Origin: Rhodothermales bacterium
Lineage (GTDB): Bacteria > Bacteroidota > Rhodothermia > Rhodothermales > Bin80
Direction: 5' to 3'
Length of the DNA: 64,000 bases
Assembly (NCBI GenBank): GCA_028278205.1
Contig: JANQES010000054.1
Span: 95,905-159,904 of the forward strand
Shown piece after piece: positions 1 to 9,175 of this stretch (the first letter of the stretch is position 1; every line of letters begins with the position of its first letter). The notes beneath the pieces are model-generated. The model was not told where the DNA came from. It saw only the letters and a program-made list of their open reading frames with translations, and ran no database searches. The position numbers were made by a program, and so were the translations under genes.

Positions 1-222
1 TATGCCCGCGCCGGCGATCTGTTCAGACGCGCCGCCTTGCTCGTCGAAAACGAACTCCGATCACCCGACTACCTGATGAGCGCCGGGCGGGCCTATGAAA
101 AAGCGGAGCAGTACGAAGATGCGCGCGATGCCTATCTCCTGATTCAGGACCGTTACCCGGACTCACCGACGGCGCAGGGGCTCGATTTCTATCTGGGGCG
201 GGTCAACGTGAAGGTGAAATAA
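1..222 (+). CDS. TPR-containing protein, C-terminal end (5' truncated)
   Basis: The frame is open from the first base of the window, so only the last 73 codons are present and the true start lies upstream. The visible part carries a tetratricopeptide-like helix pair (AGRAYEKAEQYEDARDAYLL followed by DRYPDSPTAQG), the form usual for outer-membrane-associated or periplasmic TPR proteins of the YbgF/BamD kind. The internal TTG at 37 is not a convincing start. The gene ends 25 bp before the sigma-54 activator. Function cannot be given from this fragment; the TPR assignment is from the helix pattern only. Confidence 0.6.
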   Translation, partial: YARAGDLFRRAALLVENELRSPDYLMSAGRAYEKAEQYEDARDAYLLIQDRYPDSPTAQGLDFYLGRVNVKVK

Positions 223-247
223 TCCGACCTTAAATCGACTACCGATT

Positions 248-1630
248 ATGCCCACGTCCACCGTTCTGGTTGTCGACGACGAAGCAAGCATCCGGCGTAC
301 GCTGCGGGAAATTCTGGAGTATGAGGATCTCGGCGTCGAGGAGGCCGAAGATGGTGATGAGGCGTTGCAAAAACTGCGCGATGGCCGCTACGACGTCGTC
401 TTGCTCGACATCAAAATGCCCAAACGCGACGGCATGGAGGTGCTCGAAATCCTCTCGGCGGAGATGCCCGAATTGCCCGTGGTGATGATCTCGGGGCATG
501 CCGACATCAAAACCGCCGTCGATGCCACCAAGATGGGCGCGTTCCATTTCATCGAAAAGCCCCCGGACCTCAACCGCCTGCTCGTGACCGTGCGCAACGC
601 CCTGGACCGGGGGCAACTCGCCACCGAAAACCGGCGGATGCGCCAGACCCTCGTCGAACAACACGAGGGCGAACTGACGCCCATCCTGGGCGTGAGCCCG
701 GCCATCGCGCGCGTCAAAGAGACCATCGAACGCGTGGCGCCGACCGAGGCGCGGGTGCTCATCACCGGCGAGCCGGGCACGGGCAAAGAACTCGTCGCCA
801 AGTGGATCCATGAACGCTCGCACCGCAAAGACGGGCCGGTCGTCGAGGTCAACTGTGCCGCCATCCCCAGCGAGTTGATCGAGAGCGAACTCTTCGGCCA
901 CGAGAAAGGCTCGTTCACCGGCGCGACCAAGCAACGGGTGGGCAAGTTCGAACAGGCGCACGAGGGCACCCTGTTCCTCGACGAAATCGGCGACATGAGC
1001 CTCTCGGCGCAGGCTAAAGTGCTGCGGGCGCTTCAGGAAAGCAAGATCACCCGCGTCGGCGGCGACCGCTCCATCCCCGTCGACGTGCGCGTCATCGCGG
1101 CGACGAACAAGGATCTGCTCCACGAGATCGAAGAGGGCAACTTCCGCGAAGACCTCTACCACCGCCTCAGCGTCATCCTGATCCACCTGCCGCCGATGCG
1201 CGAGCGCCGCGACGACCTGCCGATCATGATGAACCATTTCGCCGAGCAACTGGCGCGGCGCAACGGCTTGCCGGCCAAACAGTTTGCCCCGGAGGCGCTG
1301 GAGCGGCTCAAAACGTTCGAATGGCGCGGCAACGTGCGCGAGATTCACAACGTGGTCGAACGCCTGCTCATCCTCAGCGAGGGCGACACGATCAGCCCCG
1401 GCGAAGTAGAGCGCTACGTGCTGCCCGGCGGCAGCGGCGGAAACCCGGTCGAAGGACTCATCAATCAATACAACGAGTTCAGCGACTTCCGCGACATGGC
1501 CGAGAAGCTCTTCATCGAACACAAACTGCGCGAGAACGACTGGAACATCAGCCGCACCGCCGAGGCCATCGGCATCCAACGCTCGCACCTCTACAACAAG
1601 ATGAGCAAATACGAAATCTCCCGTGATTAG
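248..1630 (+). CDS. Sigma-54-dependent response regulator, NtrC/AtoC family
   Basis: A 460-residue transcription activator of RpoN promoters. The N-terminal receiver domain (about 1-120) has the acidic pair D10-D11, phosphoacceptor D54 in the context LLDIKMP, and K104. The central AAA+ domain has Walker A GEPGTGKE (174-181), the sigma-54 contact loop GSFTGA (221-226, Ser in place of the usual Ala) and Walker B LFLDEIGD (242-249). The C-terminus ends in a Fis-type helix-turn-helix (NISRTAEAIGIQRSHLYNKM). This is the complete domain order and normal family length. No partner histidine kinase is adjacent, so the input signal is unknown. An intergenic repeat begins directly at its stop codon. Confidence 0.96.
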   Translation: MPTSTVLVVDDEASIRRTLREILEYEDLGVEEAEDGDEALQKLRDGRYDVVLLDIKMPKRDGMEVLEILSAEMPELPVVMISGHADIKTAVDATKMGAFHFIEKPPDLNRLLVTVRNALDRGQLATENRRMRQTLVEQHEGELTPILGVSPAIARVKETIERVAPTEARVLITGEPGTGKELVAKWIHERSHRKDGPVVEVNCAAIPSELIESELFGHEKGSFTGATKQRVGKFEQAHEGTLFLDEIGDMSLSAQAKVLRALQESKITRVGGDRSIPVDVRVIAATNKDLLHEIEEGNFREDLYHRLSVILIHLPPMRERRDDLPIMMNHFAEQLARRNGLPAKQFAPEALERLKTFEWRGNVREIHNVVERLLILSEGDTISPGEVERYVLPGGSGGNPVEGLINQYNEFSDFRDMAEKLFIEHKLRENDWNISRTAEAIGIQRSHLYNKMSKYEISRD

Positions 1631-1814
1631 GGATTTTGGATTTTAGATTTTGGATTTTGGATTGTTTATGTCCACCGAATTCAGCAAACGAAAAGGCCGC
1701 AACGGTCAGAAAGGCTATGGTTTTTTTGATTGAGATGATGGTGCCGTCTCAGACCAATTACTTCGTCAGTCGCCTTCGGCTCGTGTCAAAATCCAAAATC
1801 TAAAATCCAAAATC
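1631..1814. repeat. TTTGGAT-heptamer inverted repeat element, copy 1
   Basis: Left arm 1631-1664 is a run of GGATTTT-type heptamers starting one base after the TAG stop. Right arm 1788-1814 is its exact reverse complement over about 27 nt, including the same variant unit (TCTAAAA), and ends one base before the ATG of the LolD-like gene. Between the arms lies a hairpin-like segment (AAAAGGCCGCAACGGT, then a T run, then TTGAGATGA) that resembles the core of the element at 30809-30960. Confidence 0.85.
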
Positions 1815-1815
1815 G

Positions 1816-2490
1816 ATGTCGCTTTTGCTCGAAGTCAAGGATTTGAAGAAGAGCTATCCGACCGGCACGGGGGGGCGGCTGGAGGTCTTGCGGGGGTTGT
1901 CGTTTACGGTGCAGCGGGGCGAAGTGGTGGCCGTCGTGGGCGAGAGCGGAACGGGCAAGAGCACCCTGCTGCACCTGCTCGGCGCGCTCGACCGGCCCGA
2001 CAAAGGCACCGTCCGCTATGAAGGCCACGACATCTTCGAGAAAGACGACGACGAACTGGCCGCCTTTCGGAATCGGTCGGTGGGGTTTGTGTTTCAGTTT
2101 CATCACCTGCTGCCCGAATTCACGGCGCTCGAAAACGTGGCGATGCCTGCGTTGATCCGGGGCGTCGATCTCGAAGCGGCTCGCCCACGCGCGGAGGCTT
2201 TGTTGCAGCAACTCGGCCTGGAAGAGCGCGCCACCCATCGGCCCAGCGAACTCTCAGGCGGCGAGCAGCAGCGTGTGGCCGTCGCCCGCGCCCTGATGAA
2301 CGAGCCCGGCCTCGTCCTGGCCGACGAACCCACCGGCAACCTCGACATCAAAACCGCCGAGGCGCTTCACAAAGAGATCCTCCGCCTCAGCCACAGCATC
2401 GAACAGACCTTCGTCATCGTCACGCACAACCCGGCCCTGGCCGAAATCGCCGACCGCGTCCTGCACATCGAAAACGGGCTACTCTTATAA
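1816..2490 (+). CDS. lolD: ABC transporter ATP-binding protein, LolD-like (MacB/LolD family)
   Basis: A 224-residue ATPase of the family that powers release of lipoproteins from the inner membrane (LolCDE) or MacB-type export. Walker A is GESGTGKST (42-50), the ABC signature LSGGEQQR (146-153), and Walker B LVLADEP with the downstream GNLD of this family. Length matches LolD exactly. No LolC/E permease is next to it, so the substrate is inferred from family resemblance only. The start ATG at 1816 abuts the right arm of a repeat, leaving no Shine-Dalgarno. The stop codon lies inside a palindrome (2485-2515). Confidence 0.85.
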   Translation: MSLLLEVKDLKKSYPTGTGGRLEVLRGLSFTVQRGEVVAVVGESGTGKSTLLHLLGALDRPDKGTVRYEGHDIFEKDDDELAAFRNRSVGFVFQFHHLLPEFTALENVAMPALIRGVDLEAARPRAEALLQQLGLEERATHRPSELSGGEQQRVAVARALMNEPGLVLADEPTGNLDIKTAEALHKEILRLSHSIEQTFVIVTHNPALAEIADRVLHIENGLLL

Positions 2491-2515
2491 AATTTTGCTG
2501 CACAAAATTTTATAA
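2485..2515. terminator. AT-rich palindrome after the LolD-like gene
   Basis: Arms 2485-2497 (TTATAAAATTTTG) and 2503-2515 are exact reverse complements with a 5-nt loop. The TAA stop of the preceding gene sits inside the left arm. The palindrome could terminate transcription or stabilise a 3' end; it lacks a GC-rich stem, so this is an inference. Confidence 0.5.
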
Positions 2516-2601
2516 AGGAACGGAATTTGTAGTTGTGTAGTTTGTACACTATGGGGTCGAAAGACGCTCCATCCTGTTCGATTATAAAAAACGTTGACAT
2601 C

Positions 2602-3594
2602 ATGACGGAACTTGCCGTTTTAGACCCGGTCGTCGGGTTTATCGAAGAAGAGATCGATCCGGTGCTGGATCTGTTCGAGGAGATCGAACGCCTCAAGCGC
2701 CAGAAAAACGCGGTGCTCCTGGCCCATTATTACCAGGAACCCGACATCCAGGACATCGCCGACTATATCGGCGACTCGCTGGGTCTCTCGCGGCAGGCCG
2801 CCGCCACCGATGCCGACATCATCGTCTTCGCCGGGGTGCATTTTATGGCGGAGACAGCCAAGATTCTCAACCCGCACAAAAAGGTGCTGCTGCCGGATCT
2901 CAACGCCGGCTGCTCGCTGGCCGATTCGTGCCCGGCAGATGAATTCGCCGCCTTCCGCGCGCGCCATCCGGACCACATCGTCGTCTCGTACATCAACTGC
3001 ACAGCGGCGGTCAAAGCGCTCAGCGACATCATCTGCACGTCGTCCAACGCCGAGCATCTCATCCGGCAGATCCCCGACGATCAGCCCATCATCTTCGCGC
3101 CGGACCGCAACCTGGGCCGGTATATGATCAAACAGACCGGGCGCGACATGGTGGTCTGGGACGGCGTCTGCATCGTCCACGAGACGTTCAGCGAGAAGAA
3201 GCTGATCCGGCTGAAAATGCAGTTTCCCGAAGCGCTCGTACTGGCCCATCCCGAATGCGAAGAGGCCGTCCTCCGCCACGCCGATTTCGTGGGTTCGACG
3301 AGCAACATCCGCCGTTTCGCCCGCGAGAGCGATCACACGGCGTTCATCGTGGCGACGGAAGAGGGCATCCTCCACCAGATGCGCAAGGATTGCCCGAACA
3401 AGACGTTCATCCCGGCGCCGCCGGAGAGTGGATGCAATTGCAGCCAGTGCCCGCACATGCGCCTGAACACGCTGGAGAAGCTCTACCTCTGCCTCAAACA
3501 CGAGCAACCGGAAATCCTCATGGACGAGGCCGTCCGCCTGCGCGCGCTCCAACCCATCGAACGGATGATGGAGATGAGCGTGGGGGTCAAATAG
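2602..3594 (+). CDS. nadA: Quinolinate synthase NadA
   Basis: Condenses iminoaspartate with dihydroxyacetone phosphate to quinolinate, the first committed product in de novo NAD synthesis, using a [4Fe-4S] cluster. The hallmarks [20 protein letters not shown] near the N-terminus, [26 protein letters not shown] and the C-terminal cluster region [11 protein letters not shown] are all present. The ATG at 2602 (330 aa) is preferred to the upstream in-frame ATG at 2533, because the extra 23 residues show no NadA character. nadB and nadC are not in the window. Tryptophan 2,3-dioxygenase, of the alternative kynurenine route to NAD, lies 42 kb away, and no link between the two is implied. Confidence 0.96.
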   Translation: MTELAVLDPVVGFIEEEIDPVLDLFEEIERLKRQKNAVLLAHYYQEPDIQDIADYIGDSLGLSRQAAATDADIIVFAGVHFMAETAKILNPHKKVLLPDLNAGCSLADSCPADEFAAFRARHPDHIVVSYINCTAAVKALSDIICTSSNAEHLIRQIPDDQPIIFAPDRNLGRYMIKQTGRDMVVWDGVCIVHETFSEKKLIRLKMQFPEALVLAHPECEEAVLRHADFVGSTSNIRRFARESDHTAFIVATEEGILHQMRKDCPNKTFIPAPPESGCNCSQCPHMRLNTLEKLYLCLKHEQPEILMDEAVRLRALQPIERMMEMSVGVK

Positions 3595-3683
3595 TGCAAC
3601 CGCAGATGGACGCGGATGGGCGCGGATAGGGCAGCACCTCACGCGATTCATCTGCGCCCATCTGCGTTCATCTGCGGTTGCAG
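3595..3683. repeat. GCAGATG/CGCGGATG inverted repeat, period about 10
   Basis: The left arm starts at the base after the nadA TAG (3595-3627) and the right arm is 3648-3683. Units are 10 nt (GCAGATGGAC, GCGGATGGGC; right arm TTCATCTGCG, CCCATCTGCG). The outer ends TGCAACCGCAGATG and CATCTGCGGTTGCA pair exactly. Confidence 0.8.
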
Positions 3684-3716
3684 GGATGTATGAGGATGAA
3701 AAGGGAGTGGTGACTT

Positions 3717-4292
3717 ATGGGACCTCTCGTTCTGAATACAGCAGACGTAGTCGATTTGACGGATGATGATCTGCTACGGTTATGCGCCGTCAATGAAATC
3801 CTCCACGTAGAGCGTGATCGAGACGGGAGTCTGGTTCTTGACTGGATTGCTGGCGCGAAAACCAGCATTATCAATGCAAAGTTGGCTGCAAGGTTGGAGC
3901 AGTGGAATCAAGAATCCAGACTCGGCATAGCTTTCTTGAACGGCGGTTTCGTACTGCCCGATAGTTCGATGCGAGGGCCGAAAGTCGCCTGGATTCCTAT
4001 CGAACGGTGGAACGCGCTCAGTGCGGAGCAGCGAAAGAAGTTTTTGCCGCTCTGCCCGGATTTCGTTATCGAGTTGCGTTCGCCATCAGATCGGTTGGCT
4101 GAGGTGAAGAAGAAGATGCAGGAATGGATGGACAACGGATGCCGTCTCGGCTGGCTGATTGATCCGGAGGAAGAGAAGGCGTACGTCTACCGTGAAAATG
4201 GTGAGCAAAGCGTGGTGGAATCGTTTGACGAGACGCTATCCGGCGAGGATGTGCTGCCGGGTTTTGTGTTCGAATTGAATGAAGTGCGATAG
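3717..4292 (+). CDS. Uma2 family endonuclease (DUF820, PD-(D/E)XK fold)
   Basis: A 191-residue protein of the Uma2/DUF820 family, predicted restriction-like nucleases frequent in Cyanobacteria, Chloroflexi and Bacteroidota and of unsettled cellular role. The family core is visible: GGFVLPDSSMRGPKVAWI (beta-hairpin with the acidic Asp), PDFVIELRSPSDRLAEVKKKMQEWMDNGCRLGWLIDP (the ExxSPSD and K-rich helix), and a C-terminal G-x-VLPGFVF. GC is lower than in the flanking genes, consistent with the patchy spread of this family. It stands alone between nadA and a membrane protein gene. Confidence 0.88.
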   Translation: MGPLVLNTADVVDLTDDDLLRLCAVNEILHVERDRDGSLVLDWIAGAKTSIINAKLAARLEQWNQESRLGIAFLNGGFVLPDSSMRGPKVAWIPIERWNALSAEQRKKFLPLCPDFVIELRSPSDRLAEVKKKMQEWMDNGCRLGWLIDPEEEKAYVYRENGEQSVVESFDETLSGEDVLPGFVFELNEVR

Positions 4293-4342
4293 GTTGAGAT
4301 CGAGGGTAACGTTGCTTCATTGAGGGAACGTAGAAGAAGCAC

Positions 4343-4364
4343 GAAGAACAAAGAACGAAGAACC
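4343..4364. repeat. Single tandem-heptamer arm (AAGAAC type)
   Basis: Three consecutive 7-nt units GAAGAAC, AAAGAAC, GAAGAAC end a few bases before the TTG start at 4372. No complementary arm was found in the spacer. Confidence 0.5.
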
Positions 4365-4371
4365 AACTCCG

Positions 4372-4923
4372 TTGCCCACGATCTTCACCCACACCGTCTC
4401 TGCCGTCGCGATGGGGCACTGGTATCCGGCGCGACAGTGGCCCTGGCGTTTCTGGATTCTCTCGGCGGTCTGCGCGATGTTGCCGGACGCCGATGTGGTG
4501 GCTTTTTCTTTCGGTATCCCGTACGGCCACATGCTCGGCCATCGGGGGCTGACGCACTCGTTGCCGTTTGCCGTGGTGGTGGGGGTGGCGGTCGTCGTGC
4601 TGGCCTTCTGGAGCGTGCCGCGTTTTTCGAAAGCGTGGTGGGGGCTGGTGCTCTACTTTTCGCTGGTCACGGCCTCGCACGGCGTCCTCGATGCCTTTAC
4701 CGACGGCGGCCTCGGTGTGGCGTTCTTCGCGCCCTTCGACGGCACGCGGCATTTCTTCCCGTGGCGCCCACTCCGCGTCTCGCCCATCGGCGCCGCCGGT
4801 TTTTTCAGCGAACGCGGTCTCGAAACGCTCATCAGCGAGATAAAATGGATCTGGATTCCGTCGTTCCTCAGTATCGGAGCCGCCCTTACCATCCGCCGTC
4901 TCACCCGATCAAAAACTCCTTAA
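4372..4923 (+). CDS. Metal-dependent hydrolase-like membrane protein (YdjM/DUF457 family)
   Basis: A 183-residue polytopic membrane protein of the LexA-regulated YdjM/DUF457 family. The family motifs are seen: an early FTHTVSAVA, the acidic LPDADVV, the HRGLTHSLPF histidine motif, and TASHGVLDAFTDGG. These His and Asp clusters suggest metal binding in or near the membrane; the substrate is unknown. The TTG at 4372 is taken as start because it precedes the conserved THT motif by four codons and no ATG is available. Its gene converges on the barrel protein gene, with a palindrome between them. Confidence 0.82.
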   Translation: MPTIFTHTVSAVAMGHWYPARQWPWRFWILSAVCAMLPDADVVAFSFGIPYGHMLGHRGLTHSLPFAVVVGVAVVVLAFWSVPRFSKAWWGLVLYFSLVTASHGVLDAFTDGGLGVAFFAPFDGTRHFFPWRPLRVSPIGAAGFFSERGLETLISEIKWIWIPSFLSIGAALTIRRLTRSKTP

Positions 4924-4931
4924 GCAAATAT

Positions 4932-4961
4932 TTTTAAAATCTTGGCCACAAGATTTTAAAA
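4932..4961. terminator. Bidirectional AT-rich hairpin between convergent genes
   Basis: Arms 4932-4943 (TTTTAAAATCTT) and 4950-4961 are exact reverse complements with a 6-nt loop. It lies between the convergent YdjM-like and barrel genes, and the stop codon of the minus-strand gene lies inside the right arm. The position fits a shared terminator. Confidence 0.55.
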
Positions 4962-6332
4962 TCGGAATCGCACCCCGGTAAACGGCTCAAACCGTCGCTG
5001 CACGAGGTAGCGTTCGGCGGTGTCGTCGTCGCCGATGCGTTCGAAGCTGTAGCGGGCGCGGAGGTAGAGGTAGATGGGGCCTGCAAGTTGATAATCGGTG
5101 CCGAAGACCAGCGCGCTCTGGTCGTCCATATCATTAAAAATGGTGAAAAAGCCGCCGAGGCCGTTGCGGTCGATGCCGACCTCCATGCGCAGTTTGTCGG
5201 AGGAACGCAGGAAGAGCCGCAGGTGAAATTCGCTGAGCCGTTGCGCGCCGAAGTGGTGCCGGAAGTAATACCACATCTCGAAGCCGTTGAAGATGACCAG
5301 CTTGAGTTCCGTCAAGAGATCATTGGCGCCGTTGCTCTTCTGGAGCGGCACCCCGGCCAGGTCGCCGGGTTGGAGGTCGTCGAGGCTGGATCCTGATTGG
5401 ATGATGCGGGCATACGGATTGTTGACGGTATAAAAGGCGCTGACGAAGCCGGGGATGAACCGCCGGCTGTTATAAAACATCCCGAGCCGAAAACGAAAGC
5501 TCAGGAGATCGATAAACCGGTCGCTGTAGAGATCGGCGCCAAAGGCGATGCCGTCGCCGAAGTCCGGATACCAGGCATAGCTGGCATAGGGCGCAAAAAA
5601 GACGCCGCCGGAGGTGAACAAGTCGAACTGAAGATCGACGTTGAAGGCTTCGAGACGAGGCGCATCGGGCGGCCGGGCGGATCGGTCGGTGACGTAGTTG
5701 AAGCCGACCTGCGCCGTCCGGGTGTAGAGCGCCTGGCTCCAGGAGAGCGGGCGCACCGCCACACGCCCGCCGACGACGCCGTCGAAGAGGACGTTATCGG
5801 TGAAGCCGGCCAGTTCGAGCGAACGACCCTGCCGGATGAACTCGCCGCCGACGGTCCGTTCGTCCCAGGCCATCGACGATTTGAAGAAGTTCACGGTGTG
5901 GCCGATGCCCAGACGCATCCGGTCGATGAGCCCGGCGCGCACGTGGACGGCATGGTTACGCGGCGGATTGTAGCGCGCAAAATGGACGAGACGCAGCAGG
6001 TCGTAGGGTTCGTCGAGATCCGCTCCATATTCGCCCAGAACGCCGGCCCGCACGGTGCCCTGGAGGTGTGCCGTGACGGGGCGGGTGACCATATCGAGCG
6101 CCATGCTGCTGGCCCCACGCCACTGCGCGGCGATGAGCGAGACGCCGCCCATCGCATGGAAATAGGTATCGCGCCGCCACCACTGTCGTTGGATGTGCTC
6201 GCGCGGGTCGTCTGCCGAGCCGAAGGCAATCGTCTGCGAGACCGACTGCGCGGCGGCGTTTTGCACCACGCCGCCACGCGGAAGCGCCATCATGCCTACC
6301 ATCACCGCCAGAAGCATCAGCGGGCGTAGCAT
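4956..6332 (-). CDS. Predicted outer-membrane beta-barrel protein
   Basis: About 458 residues. The N-terminus is a signal peptide (LRPLMLLAVMVGMMALPRGG, cleaved near the AAAQS stretch). The rest is rich in alternating aromatic/hydrophobic strands (VFFAPYASYAWYPDFG, LSFRFRLGMFYNSRRF, YLYLRARYSFERIG) and the chain ends in ...FTGVRFRF with a terminal Phe, the BamA-recognised end of a barrel. Start chosen as the ATG at 6332; a GTG at 6356 preceded by an AGGG run is an alternative. No close family recognised and no enzymatic motif. It is divergent from the SSS transporter gene. Confidence 0.7.
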   Translation of the reverse strand: MLRPLMLLAVMVGMMALPRGGVVQNAAAQSVSQTIAFGSADDPREHIQRQWWRRDTYFHAMGGVSLIAAQWRGASSMALDMVTRPVTAHLQGTVRAGVLGEYGADLDEPYDLLRLVHFARYNPPRNHAVHVRAGLIDRMRLGIGHTVNFFKSSMAWDERTVGGEFIRQGRSLELAGFTDNVLFDGVVGGRVAVRPLSWSQALYTRTAQVGFNYVTDRSARPPDAPRLEAFNVDLQFDLFTSGGVFFAPYASYAWYPDFGDGIAFGADLYSDRFIDLLSFRFRLGMFYNSRRFIPGFVSAFYTVNNPYARIIQSGSSLDDLQPGDLAGVPLQKSNGANDLLTELKLVIFNGFEMWYYFRHHFGAQRLSEFHLRLFLRSSDKLRMEVGIDRNGLGGFFTIFNDMDDQSALVFGTDYQLAGPIYLYLRARYSFERIGDDDTAERYLVQRRFEPFTGVRFRF

Positions 6333-6390
6333 CCGTATGGGATCGAAGTGAAGCACCCTTTTTTGTTTGCCGCCGGGTCGTTACGTTGCG

Positions 6391-6450
6391 TAGTTCGTAT
6401 TGCGTACTGCGTAGTAGGGGCGAAAAACGCAGTACGCAGTACGAACTACC
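6391..6450. repeat. TACGCAG-heptamer inverted repeat in a divergent promoter region
   Basis: Left arm 6391-6417 reads TAGTTCG, TATTGCG, TACTGCG, TAGTAG; right arm 6426-6450 reads AACGCAG, TACGCAG, TACGAAC, TACC. The arms pair closely with an 8-nt loop. It lies between divergently transcribed genes, so it cannot serve only as a terminator. Confidence 0.8.
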
Positions 6451-6514
6451 ACGTAAACCGGAAAGGATGCACACCGTTTCCGGATGCCGCTGATCGTTAA
6501 AAATATCCTCCCCT

Positions 6515-8308
6515 ATGCAAGCACTCGATTGGGCGATTGTGCTGATTTACATGGCGGCTACGCTGGCGCTGGGCGTGTACCTGTCGCGGCGGGCGTCGGG
6601 GTCGTTGGAAGACTTCTTCGTCTCCGGGCGGTCGTTGCCCTGGTGGCTGGCCGGCACCTCGATGGCCGCCACCACCTTTTCCATCGACACCCCGCTTTAC
6701 ATCGCCAACGTGGTGGGCAACCGGGGGATTGCCGGCAACTGGGAGTGGTGGGCCTTCGGCATCGGGCACGTCGTGCTCATCTATGTTTTTGCCCGGCTGT
6801 GGCGTCGCAGCGCCATCGTCACCGACGCCGAGTTGATCGAGGTGCGTTACGGGGGGAAGCCGGCGGCGGTGTTGCGCGGCTTCAAAGCGTTCTTGTTCGC
6901 CGTGCCCATCAACTGTATCGGCATCGGATATGTGATGCTGGCGGCGGTGAAGGTCGTCGGCGCCCTCGGCATCTGGGAAGGCTTCGGCTTTGCGCCGGAC
7001 GAGCGCATCTGGGGCATGGATCCGAAGCTGCTAACGGTCATCGGCGTGTCGGTGCTGGTCTTGCTCTACGCCGGTTTCGCCGGCCTCTGGGGCGTGGTCA
7101 CGACCGATTTTTTTCAGTTTTTCCTGGCGCTTTTCGGGGCAATCGCGGTGGCGTGGTTTGCCATCAGCAGCGATGAAATCGGCGGCTTGCGGGGGCTCGT
7201 CGATCAGGCGCAGGCGGCTACGGAGTTCGACGTGCTCTCGTTCATCCCCCTGGAATTTGGGGCTGATAACTGGCTCAGCATCGGGTGGAGCGCATTCGCC
7301 GGCATCTCGGCCTCGACGTTTTTTGCCTACGTCTTCGTGCAATGGTGGACGTTCCGGCGGTCCGACGGCGGCGGCGAGTTCATCCAACGGCTGGCCGCTT
7401 CGAAAGACGAAGCCGAGGCAGAAAAAGCCGCGTGGTTTTTCAACATCATGCATTACGTCGTGCGCACCTGGCCGTGGGTGCTGGTGGCGCTGGCCGCCGT
7501 CGTGCTCTATCCCGACCTCGAAGACCGCGACCTGGGCTATCCCAAGTTGATGCTCGATTTTCTGCCGGTGGGTATCCTGGGGCTGGTGGTGGCCTCGCTC
7601 GTGGCGGCCTTCATGAGCACCGTCTCGACACTCATCAACTGGGGCGCTTCGTATCTGACGAACGACCTCTACGGGCGTTTTATCCGCCCGGACGCCACGC
7701 AGCAGCAACTCGTCGCCGCCGGGCGGATTGCGACGGTGCTCATCACAGCCCTCGGCGCCGTGGCGGCATTCTTCGCTACAGACATCGCCAGGGTCTTCCG
7801 GCTGGTGATCGCCATCGGCACCGGGCCGGGCATCGTGCTGATCCTGCGGTGGTTCTGGTGGCGCATCAACGCTTGGGCCGAGTTCGCGGCGATGGCTGCC
7901 GGCTTCCTCGTCGGCGTCTTCACCACGCTCGTCCCGGTCCTGACCATCAGCGACTTCGGCGTGCGCCTGATGGTTATCACCGCCATCACGACGGTCGTCT
8001 GGGTGATGGTGATGGTGCTCACGCCGCCGGAGAGCGAGGAGACCTTGAACCGCTTCTACCGCGCCGTCCGGCCCGGCGGACCGGGCTGGAAACGGCAGCA
8101 GGCGCAGACCGGCCTGCTCCCGGCCCAATCGCTCAAACACGATCTCCAGCGGACAAGCGCGGCAGTTTTGTTGCTCTTCGGCTTGATGTTCGGTGTCGGC
8201 GCGCTGCTTCTGCTCCGCTGGGATGTCGCGTTATGGATGGCGCTGTTGACGGCGCTCGGTGCCGCCGGTCTATGGCTGCTCAAACGCCGGAGCGCGGCTT
8301 CGGCGTAG
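6515..8308 (+). CDS. Sodium:solute symporter (SSS) family transporter
   Basis: A 597-residue inner-membrane transporter with about 13-14 hydrophobic segments. The start MQALDWAIVLIYMAATLALGVYLSRR, then SLEDFFVSGRSLPWWLAGTSMAATTFSIDTP, is the characteristic SSS N-terminal motif with the substrate/Na+ site in the unwound first helix. Further SSS marks include FAGLWGVVTTDFFQF and a tryptophan-rich middle section. Substrate cannot be told from sequence; sugars, proline, nucleobases and anions are all known for this family. The C-terminus has two extra hydrophobic helices after about residue 545, as in several Bacteroidota SSS members. Confidence 0.93.
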   Translation: MQALDWAIVLIYMAATLALGVYLSRRASGSLEDFFVSGRSLPWWLAGTSMAATTFSIDTPLYIANVVGNRGIAGNWEWWAFGIGHVVLIYVFARLWRRSAIVTDAELIEVRYGGKPAAVLRGFKAFLFAVPINCIGIGYVMLAAVKVVGALGIWEGFGFAPDERIWGMDPKLLTVIGVSVLVLLYAGFAGLWGVVTTDFFQFFLALFGAIAVAWFAISSDEIGGLRGLVDQAQAATEFDVLSFIPLEFGADNWLSIGWSAFAGISASTFFAYVFVQWWTFRRSDGGGEFIQRLAASKDEAEAEKAAWFFNIMHYVVRTWPWVLVALAAVVLYPDLEDRDLGYPKLMLDFLPVGILGLVVASLVAAFMSTVSTLINWGASYLTNDLYGRFIRPDATQQQLVAAGRIATVLITALGAVAAFFATDIARVFRLVIAIGTGPGIVLILRWFWWRINAWAEFAAMAAGFLVGVFTTLVPVLTISDFGVRLMVITAITTVVWVMVMVLTPPESEETLNRFYRAVRPGGPGWKRQQAQTGLLPAQSLKHDLQRTSAAVLLLFGLMFGVGALLLLRWDVALWMALLTALGAAGLWLLKRRSAASA

Positions 8309-8430
8309 TAATGTAACTTGTGTGCGATGCCCCTCATCCGCAGGTCGAACGGGAAACTCTATCTGGCTAACGTCATTCGATAGCACGTAGAGTACCAGGC
8401 TGTGCCCGTGATTTCCAGCATCGATCTCCC

Positions 8431-9087
8431 ATGGCAACCATTAAACGATTACCGCTCTTTCCGCTGGGCTTAGTGTTGTATCCGGCAGAGCGATTACCGC
8501 TGCACATCTTCGAGCCGCGTTATAAGAAAATGACGGAATTGTGCCTGGCTACCAACAGCCCCTTTGGCGTTGTTTTTTTTGATGAAGGGACGATGGCCAA
8601 GGTCGGTTGTACGGCGCGCATCACGCACGTGCTCGAACGCTACGAAGATGGCCGGATGGACCTCTTGATCGGCGGCGAGACGCGGTTTAAGGTGGTCGAG
8701 GTTTATGACGACGAACCCTACCTGACTGCCGACGTCAACACGATCAAAGAACCGGCTGAATCACTCGGGCAAGACAACCAGGAGCGCGTCATCACGCAGC
8801 ACATGCGGCTTTTGGAATTGGCAGGCCGCACCGTCCGCCCCAGCCTTTACGAGAACCAGTCCCTTTTGTCGTACGTCATCGCGCCCAATGCCGGCCTGAC
8901 GCCGCAGCAGAAACAAGAAATCCTTGAATTGCCTACGGAAAACCAGCGCATTTCTTACCTTATCCTGCACTTCGAAAACCTGATCCCCAAAGTAGAGCGG
9001 ATGGATGAACTCCGCCGCAAAATCCAATCGAACGGCCATTTCAAAGATTTCCCCCCGGAAGACCTCGACGCAGACGACGAGGAATGA
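8431..9087 (+). CDS. Lon N-terminal (LAN) substrate-binding domain protein
   Basis: A 218-residue stand-alone version of the Lon protease N-domain (LON_substr_bdg/YcaF type). The start RLPLFPLGLVLYPAERLPLHIFEPRYKKM is the family signature, followed by FGVVFFDEG and the DLLIGGETRF segment. It lacks the AAA+ and Ser-Lys protease modules, so it is not a protease. A role as substrate adaptor is inferred from the fold only. The C-terminus is acidic (DLDADDEE). No obvious partner lies nearby. Confidence 0.9.
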   Translation: MATIKRLPLFPLGLVLYPAERLPLHIFEPRYKKMTELCLATNSPFGVVFFDEGTMAKVGCTARITHVLERYEDGRMDLLIGGETRFKVVEVYDDEPYLTADVNTIKEPAESLGQDNQERVITQHMRLLELAGRTVRPSLYENQSLLSYVIAPNAGLTPQQKQEILELPTENQRISYLILHFENLIPKVERMDELRRKIQSNGHFKDFPPEDLDADDEE

Positions 9088-9175
9088 TGGCGGATTGCTG
9101 ATGATCGATGTCAGATATCAGATGGCGAATGGCAGGGGGCGGATTGTATTGAAACCGGAGCTTGTAATGTAATAA

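Noticed and set aside
239..1588. Long minus-strand frame (449 aa) opposite the sigma-54 regulator
   Set aside because: Exact overlap with a full-length conserved protein; Asp/Arg/Ala-rich nonsense composition typical of antisense frames in high-GC DNA.
2533..2601. Upstream extension of NadA from ATG 2533
   Set aside because: The extra residues have no NadA likeness and the DNA follows directly on the AT palindrome.
4320..4937. 205-aa frame overlapping the YdjM-like gene
   Set aside because: Arg/Ala/Gly-rich product; the other frame has the conserved His/Asp motifs and membrane helices.
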